A DNA stretch of 64,000 bases from a bacterium (GTDB lineage: Bacteria > Vulcanimicrobiota > Xenobia > Xenobiales > JADMJV01): the NCBI GenBank assembly GCA_018266105.1, contig JAFEBA010000039.1, positions 319 through 64,318 on the forward strand, given 5' to 3'. A model generated the notes under the pieces. It ran no database searches, had not been told where the DNA came from, and saw only the letters and a list, made by a program, of their open reading frames with translations. The translations under genes and the position numbers were made by a program. How positions within the stretch are numbered: the first letter of the stretch is position 1; every line of letters starts with the position of its first letter. Of this stretch, positions 26,030-33,878 are shown one piece after another.

Positions 26030-26920
26030 ATGAAAGAGGCCCCCCGCGTCCTGGTACTCGAGGACGACCTGAATATGCTGGAGACCCTTTGCGGCGTGCT
26101 ACGCTTTCATAGCTACGACCCGCGTGCGGCGGACAATCCCCAGACAGCCATGGAACTGGCCAAGATTATGCAGTTCCAGCTGATCCTGTCGGACATTCGC
26201 ATGGGAGGGCCGACCGACGGTCTCGGGGCCATGCAGAAGATCAAGAAATTTCAGCCCAAAGCCAAGATCGTCATGATTACCGGTTACGCCGATGAAGACG
26301 CGGCCCGGCGGGCCGTGGAGATTCTGGTTGATGACTATGTTCACAAGCCCATCAAGCTGCCGGTTTTGATGGAGGTGGTGGATCGAGTGCTGAATCCGCC
26401 ACCCCGCCAGTTTTCCCCCCTGGCCGGCCTGCGCGGTTTGTTAGCCGGGCCGATGAAGCTCATGGAGCAGGCTAAGGCCCAGAAAGTGCAGCGAATGCTG
26501 GGTCTGCTGGAAGTGGAAAAGCAGAAGGTGCTGCAGGCCTTCTATGTTTCTTTGCGCGCGCGTGGTCTGAGCAAGTCAGCTTCACTGGAGCTCTGGGATC
26601 AGTTGGAGAAGCTGGAAGCGGGCTGGCTGAAGCTGCCCGGCACGCCCACCGAGGAGGCGCTTCAGGCCATGGGGGTGGCTTACCGCAAGGTGTACGAACG
26701 CATGGCCCACTACCAAAAGACCGGCAACGTGGCCAGCATGCCTCCCCGCGAAGGCAATGCCGTCTCGCGCAACGGCTTTCAGTCGATGGTGGACTATGTT
26801 CAGGCTGGCAAGGTCGCCCAGGAAGAGCTCTTACTGTTACTGGAGGCTCGACTCAAGCCGGACAAAGCGGCAGCTCTGCCGCCGGGATTGCAGGATGTCT
26901 TTCGTCAGCTAATGGCCTGA
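26030..26920 (+). CDS. Response-regulator receiver protein with uncharacterised C-terminal region
   Basis: 296 residues. Receiver domain (1-125): VLVLEDDLNMLET, phospho-Asp in LILSDIRMGGP (about residue 54), MITGYAD and VHKPI, all intact. Residues about 150-296 are helical and charged (QAKAQKVQRMLGLLEVEKQK, KLEAGWLKLPGTPTEEALQ), with no recognisable DNA-binding or enzymatic output domain. It therefore probably acts by protein contact. Located in the kinase island, directly after the selenoprotein-like gene. Its end overlaps the convergent membrane gene by 12 bases. Confidence 0.85.
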   Translation: MKEAPRVLVLEDDLNMLETLCGVLRFHSYDPRAADNPQTAMELAKIMQFQLILSDIRMGGPTDGLGAMQKIKKFQPKAKIVMITGYADEDAARRAVEILVDDYVHKPIKLPVLMEVVDRVLNPPPRQFSPLAGLRGLLAGPMKLMEQAKAQKVQRMLGLLEVEKQKVLQAFYVSLRARGLSKSASLELWDQLEKLEAGWLKLPGTPTEEALQAMGVAYRKVYERMAHYQKTGNVASMPPREGNAVSRNGFQSMVDYVQAGKVAQEELLLLLEARLKPDKAAALPPGLQDVFRQLMA

Positions 26921-27556
26921 GACCTGAAACAGGGAGCCGCTGGCATCCTGGCCTTCCCAGCTGATCTCCACTCGTTGACGCTGGCTTTCTTCCTGGTCCT
27001 GATCGTTCACCCAAATGTCCCGAATTTCGGGGTCCAGCTCAACGTCATATTGCAAATGGCCCTGGCCCCCCAGGTTGACCGCGGCCGGCAGAACTCGGTA
27101 GAAGGATCGGGTGGTTTTGCCCTGAGCGTCCAGGTAGGAGACCCGGAAGGCGGTCAGTCGCGCCCCTTCGGTGGACAGGTTGCTGAACTGGCAGTGGGCC
27201 ATCAGGCAGTCCACTCCGCCCAGCAGATTGCGTTTCAGCTCCAGGGTGAAGCTGGCCTGGACCGGCGCGGGTGCCGGGGCGGGGGGGCGGGCCGCTGCCG
27301 GTGCCGGCGGAGCCAGCCAACCGCCCAGCAGGCCGCGAACTGGCGAGGGCAGATGCTCGGCCAGGGCCTTGGCCCGCTCTGGAGCCAGCCGAGGCAGGAA
27401 GAGCAGGGCGCTGGCCAGGCCCATGAAGGCCAGGACCCGCAGTCCGATCTTCAGGTGGCTTCGGTCCTTTTCACGAACAAAAGCAACCAGATTGAGAACG
27501 GTGGCCGAGAATCCGATCAGTCCAGCCACCAGGGTTATGACTTGAAATTCATTCAT
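26909..27556 (-). CDS. Membrane-anchored protein with Pro/Ala linker and beta domain
   Basis: 215 residues that I cannot assign to a family. Two membrane helices near the N-terminus (about 5-28 and 38-56), a Pro/Ala-rich linker (about 80-100: APPAPAAARPPAPAPAPV) and a C-terminal beta-rich domain (100-215) with an FTLELKRNLLGGVDCLMAHC start, containing two Cys. The domain topology resembles a periplasmic or extracellular beta sandwich on a tether. It lies 6 bases after the stop of the WD40 kinase gene and on the same strand, so it is probably its operon partner. Confidence 0.7.
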   Translation of the reverse strand: MNEFQVITLVAGLIGFSATVLNLVAFVREKDRSHLKIGLRVLAFMGLASALLFLPRLAPERAKALAEHLPSPVRGLLGGWLAPPAPAAARPPAPAPAPVQASFTLELKRNLLGGVDCLMAHCQFSNLSTEGARLTAFRVSYLDAQGKTTRSFYRVLPAAVNLGGQGHLQYDVELDPEIRDIWVNDQDQEESQRQRVEISWEGQDASGSLFQVSGH

Positions 27557-27562
27557 GCTCTG

Positions 27563-30500
27563 TCAGCGTCCCCCATTTACCAGCTTGATACTCCCATTGT
27601 CAGGATTTAAAACCATCCCGGTAACCGCGGAGAGCTGCTCCGGTGTTCCCGAACCGCTCAAGTCCCAGATCCGAACTTTCCCGTCTCGGGCCGCCGTGGC
27701 AAGCCTCCGACCGTCCGGAGAGAAGGCCAGTGAAGTGATCGGACCGTCGTGCACCAGCCAGCTCGTGAGCAACTGACCGCTGGTGCTGTCCCAAATGCGG
27801 GCGGTTCCGTCGCTGCAACCGGTGGCCAGCCAGCTCTCGTCCGGGCTGAAAGCCAGGCAGTTGATCGGGGAGCGCTGGGCGTGGGCCAGCTCGTTGAACT
27901 GAAGACTCAGGTCCTGGGCATTGAAGACTCTGGCCGTGCCGTCTTGAGAAGCCACCGCCAATAATCTTCCGCTGGCGCTATGACTCATGGCCAGAATCAC
28001 CTGGGTGAATCGATACTCGGCAATTTTCTGAAGCCTCTCATCAAGTAGCGTCAGGCCGCCTTGCTGGCCTCCAACCACCAGTCGCAAACCGTCTGGATTG
28101 GCGGCCACCAAGACTCCGGGCTCGTGACCCAGGGGGCGCGCCTCCAGAGGAGTGCTGTCGTCAGAATCCTTCCAATATTGCAGCAGACCTTCGCCTTGCG
28201 GATTGCTGAGGGCCAACAGGCCGGCGCGGCCTAGAAAAGCGCAGTCGATGGCCGGCATCTTCATTCCGACCACGGTTTGGGGAGCGGGCGGATTGAGAGG
28301 GACAAACTCGAGGAACTTCTCGCTCTGAGAAGCGGCCAGCAGTGAGTCGTCTCGAAAATCGACCGATCGCCAGGGGGTGGTCGAACGGTACTCCGGCTGG
28401 CCGTCGAGGTTGTGCAGTCGGTCTTGGGTTTCTCCGTGCAGCCAGACCCACCGTCCAGCCAGCGTCATTTTGGTGACTGCCCCCTGGCTCAATTCTTTCA
28501 GTTGCTGACCGTCCCAGCTGGCCAGACCCTGGTCGTGCCCGACCAGCAATCGTCCATCGTTCAGATAGGCCAGGCATTGGGGAACAGCGGGACAGTCGAG
28601 CTCCTGGCAGGGGGCCGGCACGGACTTGCGCAGACTCAGACCCCCCAGACTGGCCTGGGATAAAATCAGATCCTGCTTGGGGCTGAAGAGGATGCGGCAG
28701 GCCGGCTGAGGGTCGCGCCAGAGTTCGTAAAGATTTCCGCTGCGACAGTCCCAAAGTCGGCTTTTGCCATCGGCGCAGGCCTGAATCAGGCTCTTGCCAT
28801 CAGGACTGAAGCTGAGGGCGGTGCAATCGGTGGTATAAGGTCGCGAGGCTCGCAACAGGCCTTCGGGCATTTGCCACAGGCGTAGATTGTGGTCCTGGCA
28901 AGTGGTGGCCAGAAGGCTGGCGTCAGGACTCAGGCAGACCGAGGTCACCTCGGCCGGATGAGCCAGGCCAGGCCCTATCGGGCGGCCTTTGCTCAGATCG
29001 AGAAGGCTGGCGGATTTGCCCAGCCCGTAGGCCAGGTGGTGCCCAACCGCCGAGCAGTCGACCGAACAAGGCCAGCGGCCGAGTTGCCTGCCCCGACCGT
29101 CGAACACGACCAACTGGTGGGTCCCGCTCACCAGCCAGTAGCCGCCTGGGAAGAGGCCACCCTGGTGCAGGTCCTGTCGGGCGCCATCGACTTCAGGCAG
29201 GTGCAGGTGGCGACCGGCGCGGCTGAGCACTTCCACTTTTCCGGTCTCGTCGATTCGCATGTCCAGGATTCCGCTTTCGACCGGCCACTGGTCTACCAGT
29301 CGAGTGTGATCGTAGACCGCAACCTGGTTTCCCTTTGAAAAGACGGCCAGCCATCGCGAGTTGGGCGAAACGCAGAGATCGGCCTCGTTCAGAACTTCGG
29401 CCATGGGCAGCTGGAGTTGGCCCAGCTTCTGACCGTCCTCGGCTGCGTAAAGCCTGGGGGGCTGACCGGGCAGAGCAGCCAGGATCTGGCCGGGCTCCGA
29501 GAGGAACAGGGCCAGGCCTCGCTGCTCTTGAGCCTGACGCCACTGCAGGCGATGAAAAAGATGATAGCGCATCAGCAAGGCGAGATTGCGCTGGCTGACA
29601 CCGTGACCGGGAGGCAGGTTCTGCAGGGCGGATTGCCACCATAGCAGAGCCTGCTGAGGGTCGGAGACGGCCAGGGCCACCCCGCGTTCCTGGCGCATTT
29701 CACAAATTTGAAACTGCAGGTCGCGATTCTTTCGATTGGTCTCGTAAAAAGAGAAGCCCAGCACGAGCGCCAGCAGCAGCGTCAGTCCAATCGCCACCTG
29801 ATTGATGGGACGTCGACAGAAACGATCCAGACGATAGCCAAAGCTCCAGGGACGCCGGCACAACAGGGGCTCCCTCAGCCGCCGTCGCTCCAGGTCCTGC
29901 AGAACTTCGGCTGCCGATGCCGGTCGGCGGGAAGGGTCCAGCTGCAGACAGGCCGCCAGCAGGTGATTGAGCTCACCGTCCACCGGCAGGGGGTCCAGCC
30001 GGCGGCTGAGCAGCAGTTCGCGATATTTATTGAGCCGTTCACTGGTGCCGCTGAGTGTGGCCAACTGGCTCAGGTCGTGGCCACTGACTCGAGGAGTGCG
30101 ACCGGACAGCAGGTAGTAGACGGAAGCGCCCAGTGCATACAGATCCCAACGAATATCGGGAGCCTGACCGGCCGCCTGTTCGGGTGGCATGTAGCCGAAG
30201 GTCCCATAGGCTCCGCCTTCACCGTGGAGCCTGGCTTGACCAAAGTCCACCAGGCGGACCCGGCCTTCCTGGTCCAGGAGCACGTTGGACGGCTTGAGGT
30301 CGCAGTGCAAAATGCCTTTTTCGTGTGTGAATTGCAGCGCCGCCGCCATCTGGGCGAACCAATCCAGCACCTGCGATAGCGGGGCCCGCTCGGGCAGGTT
30401 GGCCAGCGAGCCCCGCCCCAGCCAGGGCATGACAAAGTAGGGGGGTTGGGCCGTCAGATCGGCGTCAATAAGCGTGACCACACCGGGATGTTCCGAAGCC

Positions 30501-30784
30501 TCGCGCAGGCGCTCAAGTTCGTGGCGAAAATAGGACCAGCTCTGGCTGCCTGATTCGTGCAGAAACTTGACGGCCACCTTCTGGCCGGTGCGCTTTTGAA
30601 TGGCCCCCCAGACCTGACCGAAGGCTCCTTCTCCTAAAGAACGCTGCAGTTCGTAGTCTTCCAGCTGGGGGGCGACCGACTGCTTCTGACGTTGGCGCTT
30701 CTTTTCTTCCTCGCTCTGCAGAACCGTCTGGTCTTCGTGAGCCACGCTTTTCTGGTTCCCAGGCAGGCGGGAGGTTCCTTCCAC
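27563..30784 (-). CDS. WD40-repeat Ser/Thr protein kinase (membrane-spanning)
   Basis: About 1073 residues. Kinase domain near the N-terminus (LGEGAFGQVWG, VAVKFL, catalytic loop ILHCDLKPSN, VDFGQAR, YGTFGYMPPEQ), a single membrane helix about 335-355 (AIGLTLLLALVLGFSFY), then a long C-terminal WD40 propeller region with repeats such as LAFSPDESWLATGCSDGTARIWD and LAFSPDGRRLATAARDGKVRIWD. The catalytic loop reads HCD instead of HRD, so the usual activating arginine is missing although the catalytic Asp remains. Start uncertain: GTG at 30784 avoids overlap with the divergent acylase gene; ATGs at 30889 and 30925 would overlap it. Large WD40 kinases of this kind are expanded in some deep-branching phyla. 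Confidence 0.85.
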   Translation of the reverse strand: MEGTSRLPGNQKSVAHEDQTVLQSEEEKKRQRQKQSVAPQLEDYELQRSLGEGAFGQVWGAIQKRTGQKVAVKFLHESGSQSWSYFRHELERLREASEHPGVVTLIDADLTAQPPYFVMPWLGRGSLANLPERAPLSQVLDWFAQMAAALQFTHEKGILHCDLKPSNVLLDQEGRVRLVDFGQARLHGEGGAYGTFGYMPPEQAAGQAPDIRWDLYALGASVYYLLSGRTPRVSGHDLSQLATLSGTSERLNKYRELLLSRRLDPLPVDGELNHLLAACLQLDPSRRPASAAEVLQDLERRRLREPLLCRRPWSFGYRLDRFCRRPINQVAIGLTLLLALVLGFSFYETNRKNRDLQFQICEMRQERGVALAVSDPQQALLWWQSALQNLPPGHGVSQRNLALLMRYHLFHRLQWRQAQEQRGLALFLSEPGQILAALPGQPPRLYAAEDGQKLGQLQLPMAEVLNEADLCVSPNSRWLAVFSKGNQVAVYDHTRLVDQWPVESGILDMRIDETGKVEVLSRAGRHLHLPEVDGARQDLHQGGLFPGGYWLVSGTHQLVVFDGRGRQLGRWPCSVDCSAVGHHLAYGLGKSASLLDLSKGRPIGPGLAHPAEVTSVCLSPDASLLATTCQDHNLRLWQMPEGLLRASRPYTTDCTALSFSPDGKSLIQACADGKSRLWDCRSGNLYELWRDPQPACRILFSPKQDLILSQASLGGLSLRKSVPAPCQELDCPAVPQCLAYLNDGRLLVGHDQGLASWDGQQLKELSQGAVTKMTLAGRWVWLHGETQDRLHNLDGQPEYRSTTPWRSVDFRDDSLLAASQSEKFLEFVPLNPPAPQTVVGMKMPAIDCAFLGRAGLLALSNPQGEGLLQYWKDSDDSTPLEARPLGHEPGVLVAANPDGLRLVVGGQQGGLTLLDERLQKIAEYRFTQVILAMSHSASGRLLAVASQDGTARVFNAQDLSLQFNELAHAQRSPINCLAFSPDESWLATGCSDGTARIWDSTSGQLLTSWLVHDGPITSLAFSPDGRRLATAARDGKVRIWDLSGSGTPEQLSAVTGMVLNPDNGSIKLVNGGR

Positions 30785-30805
30785 CAGGGTGTGGATATCC
30801 TCGGG

Positions 30806-32899
30806 ATGAGAAAGTGTTTGCCCGGTCGCCACGGAGTTGTGCGTATCCGCTGGAACGGGCGGGGCGTGCCCAGCATACGCGCACAACATTGGGACGATGC
30901 CTGCTGGGGGCTTGGATATGCTCACTCTCGTGATCGTCGTTTTCAGATGGAGATGCAGCGCCGCCTGGCTTCCGGCCGGCTCTCCGAGATTTTTTCCAGG
31001 CTGACTCTGCGGGCAGATCGATTCATGCGCAAACTGGATCTGGTCGGCTTGTGTCGGCGCGAATTGGAGCTATACCGTGCGGAGGAGCTCTCCGCGTTGG
31101 AGGCCTATTGCGAAGGAGTCAATTTTCGTGCCCAGAGGCCGCCGGCCATGCGAGCGCTGGCCATGCCTCTGACTCAGTGGACGCCACTGGATTGCCTGCT
31201 CTGGGTGAAGATGATGGCTTTTGGCCTGGCCGCCAACTGGGAGCAAGAGCTGTTGCGTGGCCAGCTAGCCGGGGAGCAGCCCGAGGCACTGCAATGTTGG
31301 GGGGCCATGACGGCCCCGCCTGGATTTCCTCAAGTGGACGGCAGCGCCACCCGGCTGCGCTTGCAGGAGCTGCGCGAAGAGTGGGAGTTGATTCAGCAAA
31401 GCTTACCCGAGGGGCTGACGCCGGCTGGCCCGGGTAGCAATGCCTGGGCTGTCAGTGGCAGGCTCAGCGCCACCGGTCGACCCCTGTTGGCCAGCGATCC
31501 GCACCTGGCGCCCAAGGCTCCCGACAGCTGGTACCAGGCCGAGTTGCTGTGGCCGGAGGGGCATGTGCTGGGAGCCACGATGGCCGGCTTTCCCGGAGTG
31601 GTCATTGGCCAGAACCGAAGCCTGGCCTGGGGGGCCACCAACTCGTTCATCGACGTGCAAGATCTCTTTTGGGAACGAGTGGATGGCCCGCTACAGGAAC
31701 GTTGGGAAGAGATTCGAGTGCGCGGCTTCGGGGTGCAACGCGAGTTGGTCCAGTCCACTGAGCGCGGGCCGTTACTGGTGCCTGTCCGCGACGGTCATTC
31801 GCTTTCTCTGGCCTGGACGGGTCAGGTGCCGGGTCAATTTTTTCGCGCCCTTTTTGGCCTCAACTTTGCCAGCGATCTCAGTCAGGCAAGGGCCGCCATG
31901 CGACATTGGGTGGCTCCCAGCCTCTGCTACGTGCTGGCCGACCTGGAGACTATTGGTTATCAGGTGGTCGGACATATACCGCGTCGGGGCAAGGGGTCGG
32001 GTCTGGTTCCGGCCCCAGCCTGGCAGGAGGAGTTTCTATGGCGCGGGCTGCTGGATTTTGAAGAATGGCCGGCTCTTACCAATCCCGAACGCGGCTTTGT
32101 GGTATGCGCCAACCATGGCCTGGGGCCAGATCTTTCCTGGGATTTCAATAGTGGCGTGCGAGCTCAGCGCATCGAGCGCATGCTGGCGGCACGAAGTGAC
32201 CACGATTGGCGCAGTTTTGCTGAGATTCAGATGGACATCTTCAGTCAGACCTCTCGTCGCTTTGCCGATCTCTGCCTGAAGTTGAAAGATTTCAGTCAGC
32301 CCTGGATGCTCAACGATTTGCGCAGTTGGGATGGCAAGATGCGAGCTGACAGCCGGGCGGCGTTGCTGGCTGCCTGCGGGTTGCTGTGTTTGACCGAGCT
32401 GTTTCTGCCGGAGCAGTGGCGCGGTCTGTTTATGGGTCCGGAGACTCATCATCCACTGCTGAAGCGGGGGGGGCATCTCTCCCGCCTGCAGCCCTGGGTG
32501 TTGACCCAGGTTGAGTCCAGGCTGGATTTGGAGCTGGTCGAGCAAGCACTGCGGCTGACTCACGAACGCCTTGTGAGCCGCCTGGGCCATCCCGGGTCCT
32601 GGAGTTGGGGTCGCTTGCACGGTCTGCGCTTGCCCTTCGGAGCCTGGTTGCCCCTGGACGGCGATGCCGACACCCCTAACCAGGGCGGTTATTTGTGCGA
32701 CCGCGAATTGCCCGGTTCGATTTGTTTGATCGGAAGCTTTCGCATGATTGCCGAACTGGGCCGGCCAGAGAATTGCCGCACCTGCCACTTTCCCGGACAG
32801 TCGGGGCGCTGGGATAGCGGTCATTACGGTGACGGTGTAGAGGATTGGAGACATGGGCGCTATACCTGGTTAAGCGCCAGGGAGAGTTCGAATCCTTAG
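30806..32899 (+). CDS. Penicillin-acylase-family N-terminal-nucleophile hydrolase
   Basis: About 698 residues of the penicillin acylase (S45) family, proenzymes that cut themselves into alpha and beta chains. The alpha part shows the family block VRIRWNGRGVPSIRAQHWDD, WGLGYAHSRDRRFQMEMQRR and GRLSEIF. The new N-terminal nucleophile is Ser211 in GPGSNAWAVSGR. The beta chain has ATMAGFPGVVIGQNRSLAWG and a C-terminal GGYLCDRELPGS/GRW block. No signal peptide is evident at this start, unusual for a family that is mostly exported. It could cleave amides such as N-acyl-homoserine lactones or acylated peptides. Divergent from the WD40 kinase, and the real 5' end is uncertain. Confidence 0.82.
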   Translation: MRKCLPGRHGVVRIRWNGRGVPSIRAQHWDDACWGLGYAHSRDRRFQMEMQRRLASGRLSEIFSRLTLRADRFMRKLDLVGLCRRELELYRAEELSALEAYCEGVNFRAQRPPAMRALAMPLTQWTPLDCLLWVKMMAFGLAANWEQELLRGQLAGEQPEALQCWGAMTAPPGFPQVDGSATRLRLQELREEWELIQQSLPEGLTPAGPGSNAWAVSGRLSATGRPLLASDPHLAPKAPDSWYQAELLWPEGHVLGATMAGFPGVVIGQNRSLAWGATNSFIDVQDLFWERVDGPLQERWEEIRVRGFGVQRELVQSTERGPLLVPVRDGHSLSLAWTGQVPGQFFRALFGLNFASDLSQARAAMRHWVAPSLCYVLADLETIGYQVVGHIPRRGKGSGLVPAPAWQEEFLWRGLLDFEEWPALTNPERGFVVCANHGLGPDLSWDFNSGVRAQRIERMLAARSDHDWRSFAEIQMDIFSQTSRRFADLCLKLKDFSQPWMLNDLRSWDGKMRADSRAALLAACGLLCLTELFLPEQWRGLFMGPETHHPLLKRGGHLSRLQPWVLTQVESRLDLELVEQALRLTHERLVSRLGHPGSWSWGRLHGLRLPFGAWLPLDGDADTPNQGGYLCDRELPGSICLIGSFRMIAELGRPENCRTCHFPGQSGRWDSGHYGDGVEDWRHGRYTWLSARESSNP

Positions 32900-32905
32900 A
32901 GAAAT

Positions 32906-32923
32906 GTACTAGTATATGAGTAC
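32906..32923 (+). promoter_or_regulatory. Inverted repeat overlapping the start of the winged-helix-like gene
   Basis: GTACT (32906-32910), 8 bases, AGTAC (32919-32923). The half-sites flank the ATG at 32916, with the palindrome TACTAGTA (32907-32914) inside. This looks like an operator for a small dimeric repressor, possibly the gene's own product. Confidence 0.45.
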
Positions 32924-33470
32924 TGGTGACCGTGGCGAGGTTCTGCATTCGCTCCTGAATCTGGTCAAGCAGATTCAGGAGCGTTCGTCGGTCGGCATGT
33001 GCCCGGGTCCAGCTTTATTGGGCAAAACTGGATTGAATCAGGCTGAGGTTTTCGAGTGCGTTCAGGAGCTGGCCGCCATGGAGTTGGTGGAGCTGCCCTC
33101 AGTCGGTCGATCCGGTCCAGACAAGAACCTGTTCCTGGTGCGCGTGACCCCGGCCGGCAAGCGGGCTCTACAGTCCGCGCCCAGCTCTCCTTTCTGGCGT
33201 CGGCGCGAGCCTGAAATTGCCAGGCCTGGGCGCGATCCGAATGTTTTGCTGCACCAGACCATCACTCTGGACCAGGTTTTGCTGGCTCTGGAATCCGGCC
33301 TGGAACAGTCCAATCTGGATCCGGTAGAAAGGCAACGCATGCAGCAGTTGTTGGCCCGCGCCCAGGCCCGAGCTCAACGCTCCAGTGAAGCCGGCAGCGG
33401 CCCGTCCCTGACTCAGTGGGCGCGTAGCAATCCCGATCGGCTGGCCGCTCTGCTCGAGAGCCTGGGGTGA
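32916..33470 (+). CDS. Small winged-helix-like DNA-binding protein (putative)
   Basis: 184 residues. Residues about 8-90 have the helix spacing of a winged-helix repressor (LLNLVKQIQERSSVG, LGKTGLNQAEVFECVQELAAMEL, then a beta wing KNLFLVRVTPAGKRALQ). The C-terminal part is a charged helical tail (QMQQLLARAQARAQR), possibly for dimerisation. I cannot assign a named family. The ATG overlaps a palindrome, and the coding sequence carries another long inverted repeat (32950-32983), so it may regulate itself. No clear ribosome site is visible before the ATG. Confidence 0.6.
   Translation: MSTGDRGEVLHSLLNLVKQIQERSSVGMCPGPALLGKTGLNQAEVFECVQELAAMELVELPSVGRSGPDKNLFLVRVTPAGKRALQSAPSSPFWRRREPEIARPGRDPNVLLHQTITLDQVLLALESGLEQSNLDPVERQRMQQLLARAQARAQRSSEAGSGPSLTQWARSNPDRLAALLESLG
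32950..32983 (+). repeat. 14-bp perfect inverted repeat inside the winged-helix-like gene
   Basis: Left arm CGCTCCTGAATCTG (32950-32963), 6-base loop, right arm CAGATTCAGGAGCG (32970-32983). It can form a strong hairpin in the mRNA near the translation start or act as a DNA-binding site. Confidence 0.7.
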
Positions 33471-33557
33471 CGCGGATCCCTGGGCCGGAGTTACGGCAAC
33501 CTGGAAGCCAGCCTTGTCCCGAGCTAGTGTAGACCTACACCGACATCGGAGGACAAC

Positions 33558-33878
33558 ATGAAACATTTATTTTTGAGTGCGGCTCTGGCCGCGATGACTT
33601 TCGCAGGCCCGGCCATGGCTCAGGACACCAGTTCCAGCAGCACTGACAGCCAGCCGGCTCCCAATGTAAATGTCAGGGTCGATGCCCCAGCCGCTCCGGC
33701 CGCGCCCAGCCTTCCCAGCGAATCCACTTCTACCAGCACGGTTGAGCACACCACTGTTGTTGATCATCAGACTGACAACGGTGGCCGGATGGACAACCTG
33801 ACTTTGGGACTGATGGCCGGCATTGGCGTCATCGGGGCTGCATTCCTGATCGGATTGGCTGCTTCCAACCGAGGTTAA
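33558..33878 (+). CDS. Small exported protein with C-terminal membrane helix
   Basis: 106 residues. Signal peptide (MKHLFLSAALAAMTFAGPAMAQ), a Ser/Thr/Pro/Ala-rich low-complexity middle (SSSSTDSQPAP, SESTSTSTVEHTT), and a C-terminal hydrophobic segment LTLGLMAGIGVIGAAFLIGLAAS with a short basic tail. The layout resembles a periplasmic stalk anchored by one helix. ATG follows TCGGAGGA. Not assignable to a family. It meets the convergent YkgJ-like gene with a 4-base overlap. Confidence 0.7.
   Translation: MKHLFLSAALAAMTFAGPAMAQDTSSSSTDSQPAPNVNVRVDAPAAPAAPSLPSESTSTSTVEHTTVVDHQTDNGGRMDNLTLGLMAGIGVIGAAFLIGLAASNRG

Noticed and set aside
30692..30806. Signal-peptide-like start of the acylase from TTG at 30692
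   Set aside because: The hydrophobic sequence is antisense of the Lys/Arg/Gln-rich kinase linker, so it is coincidental.
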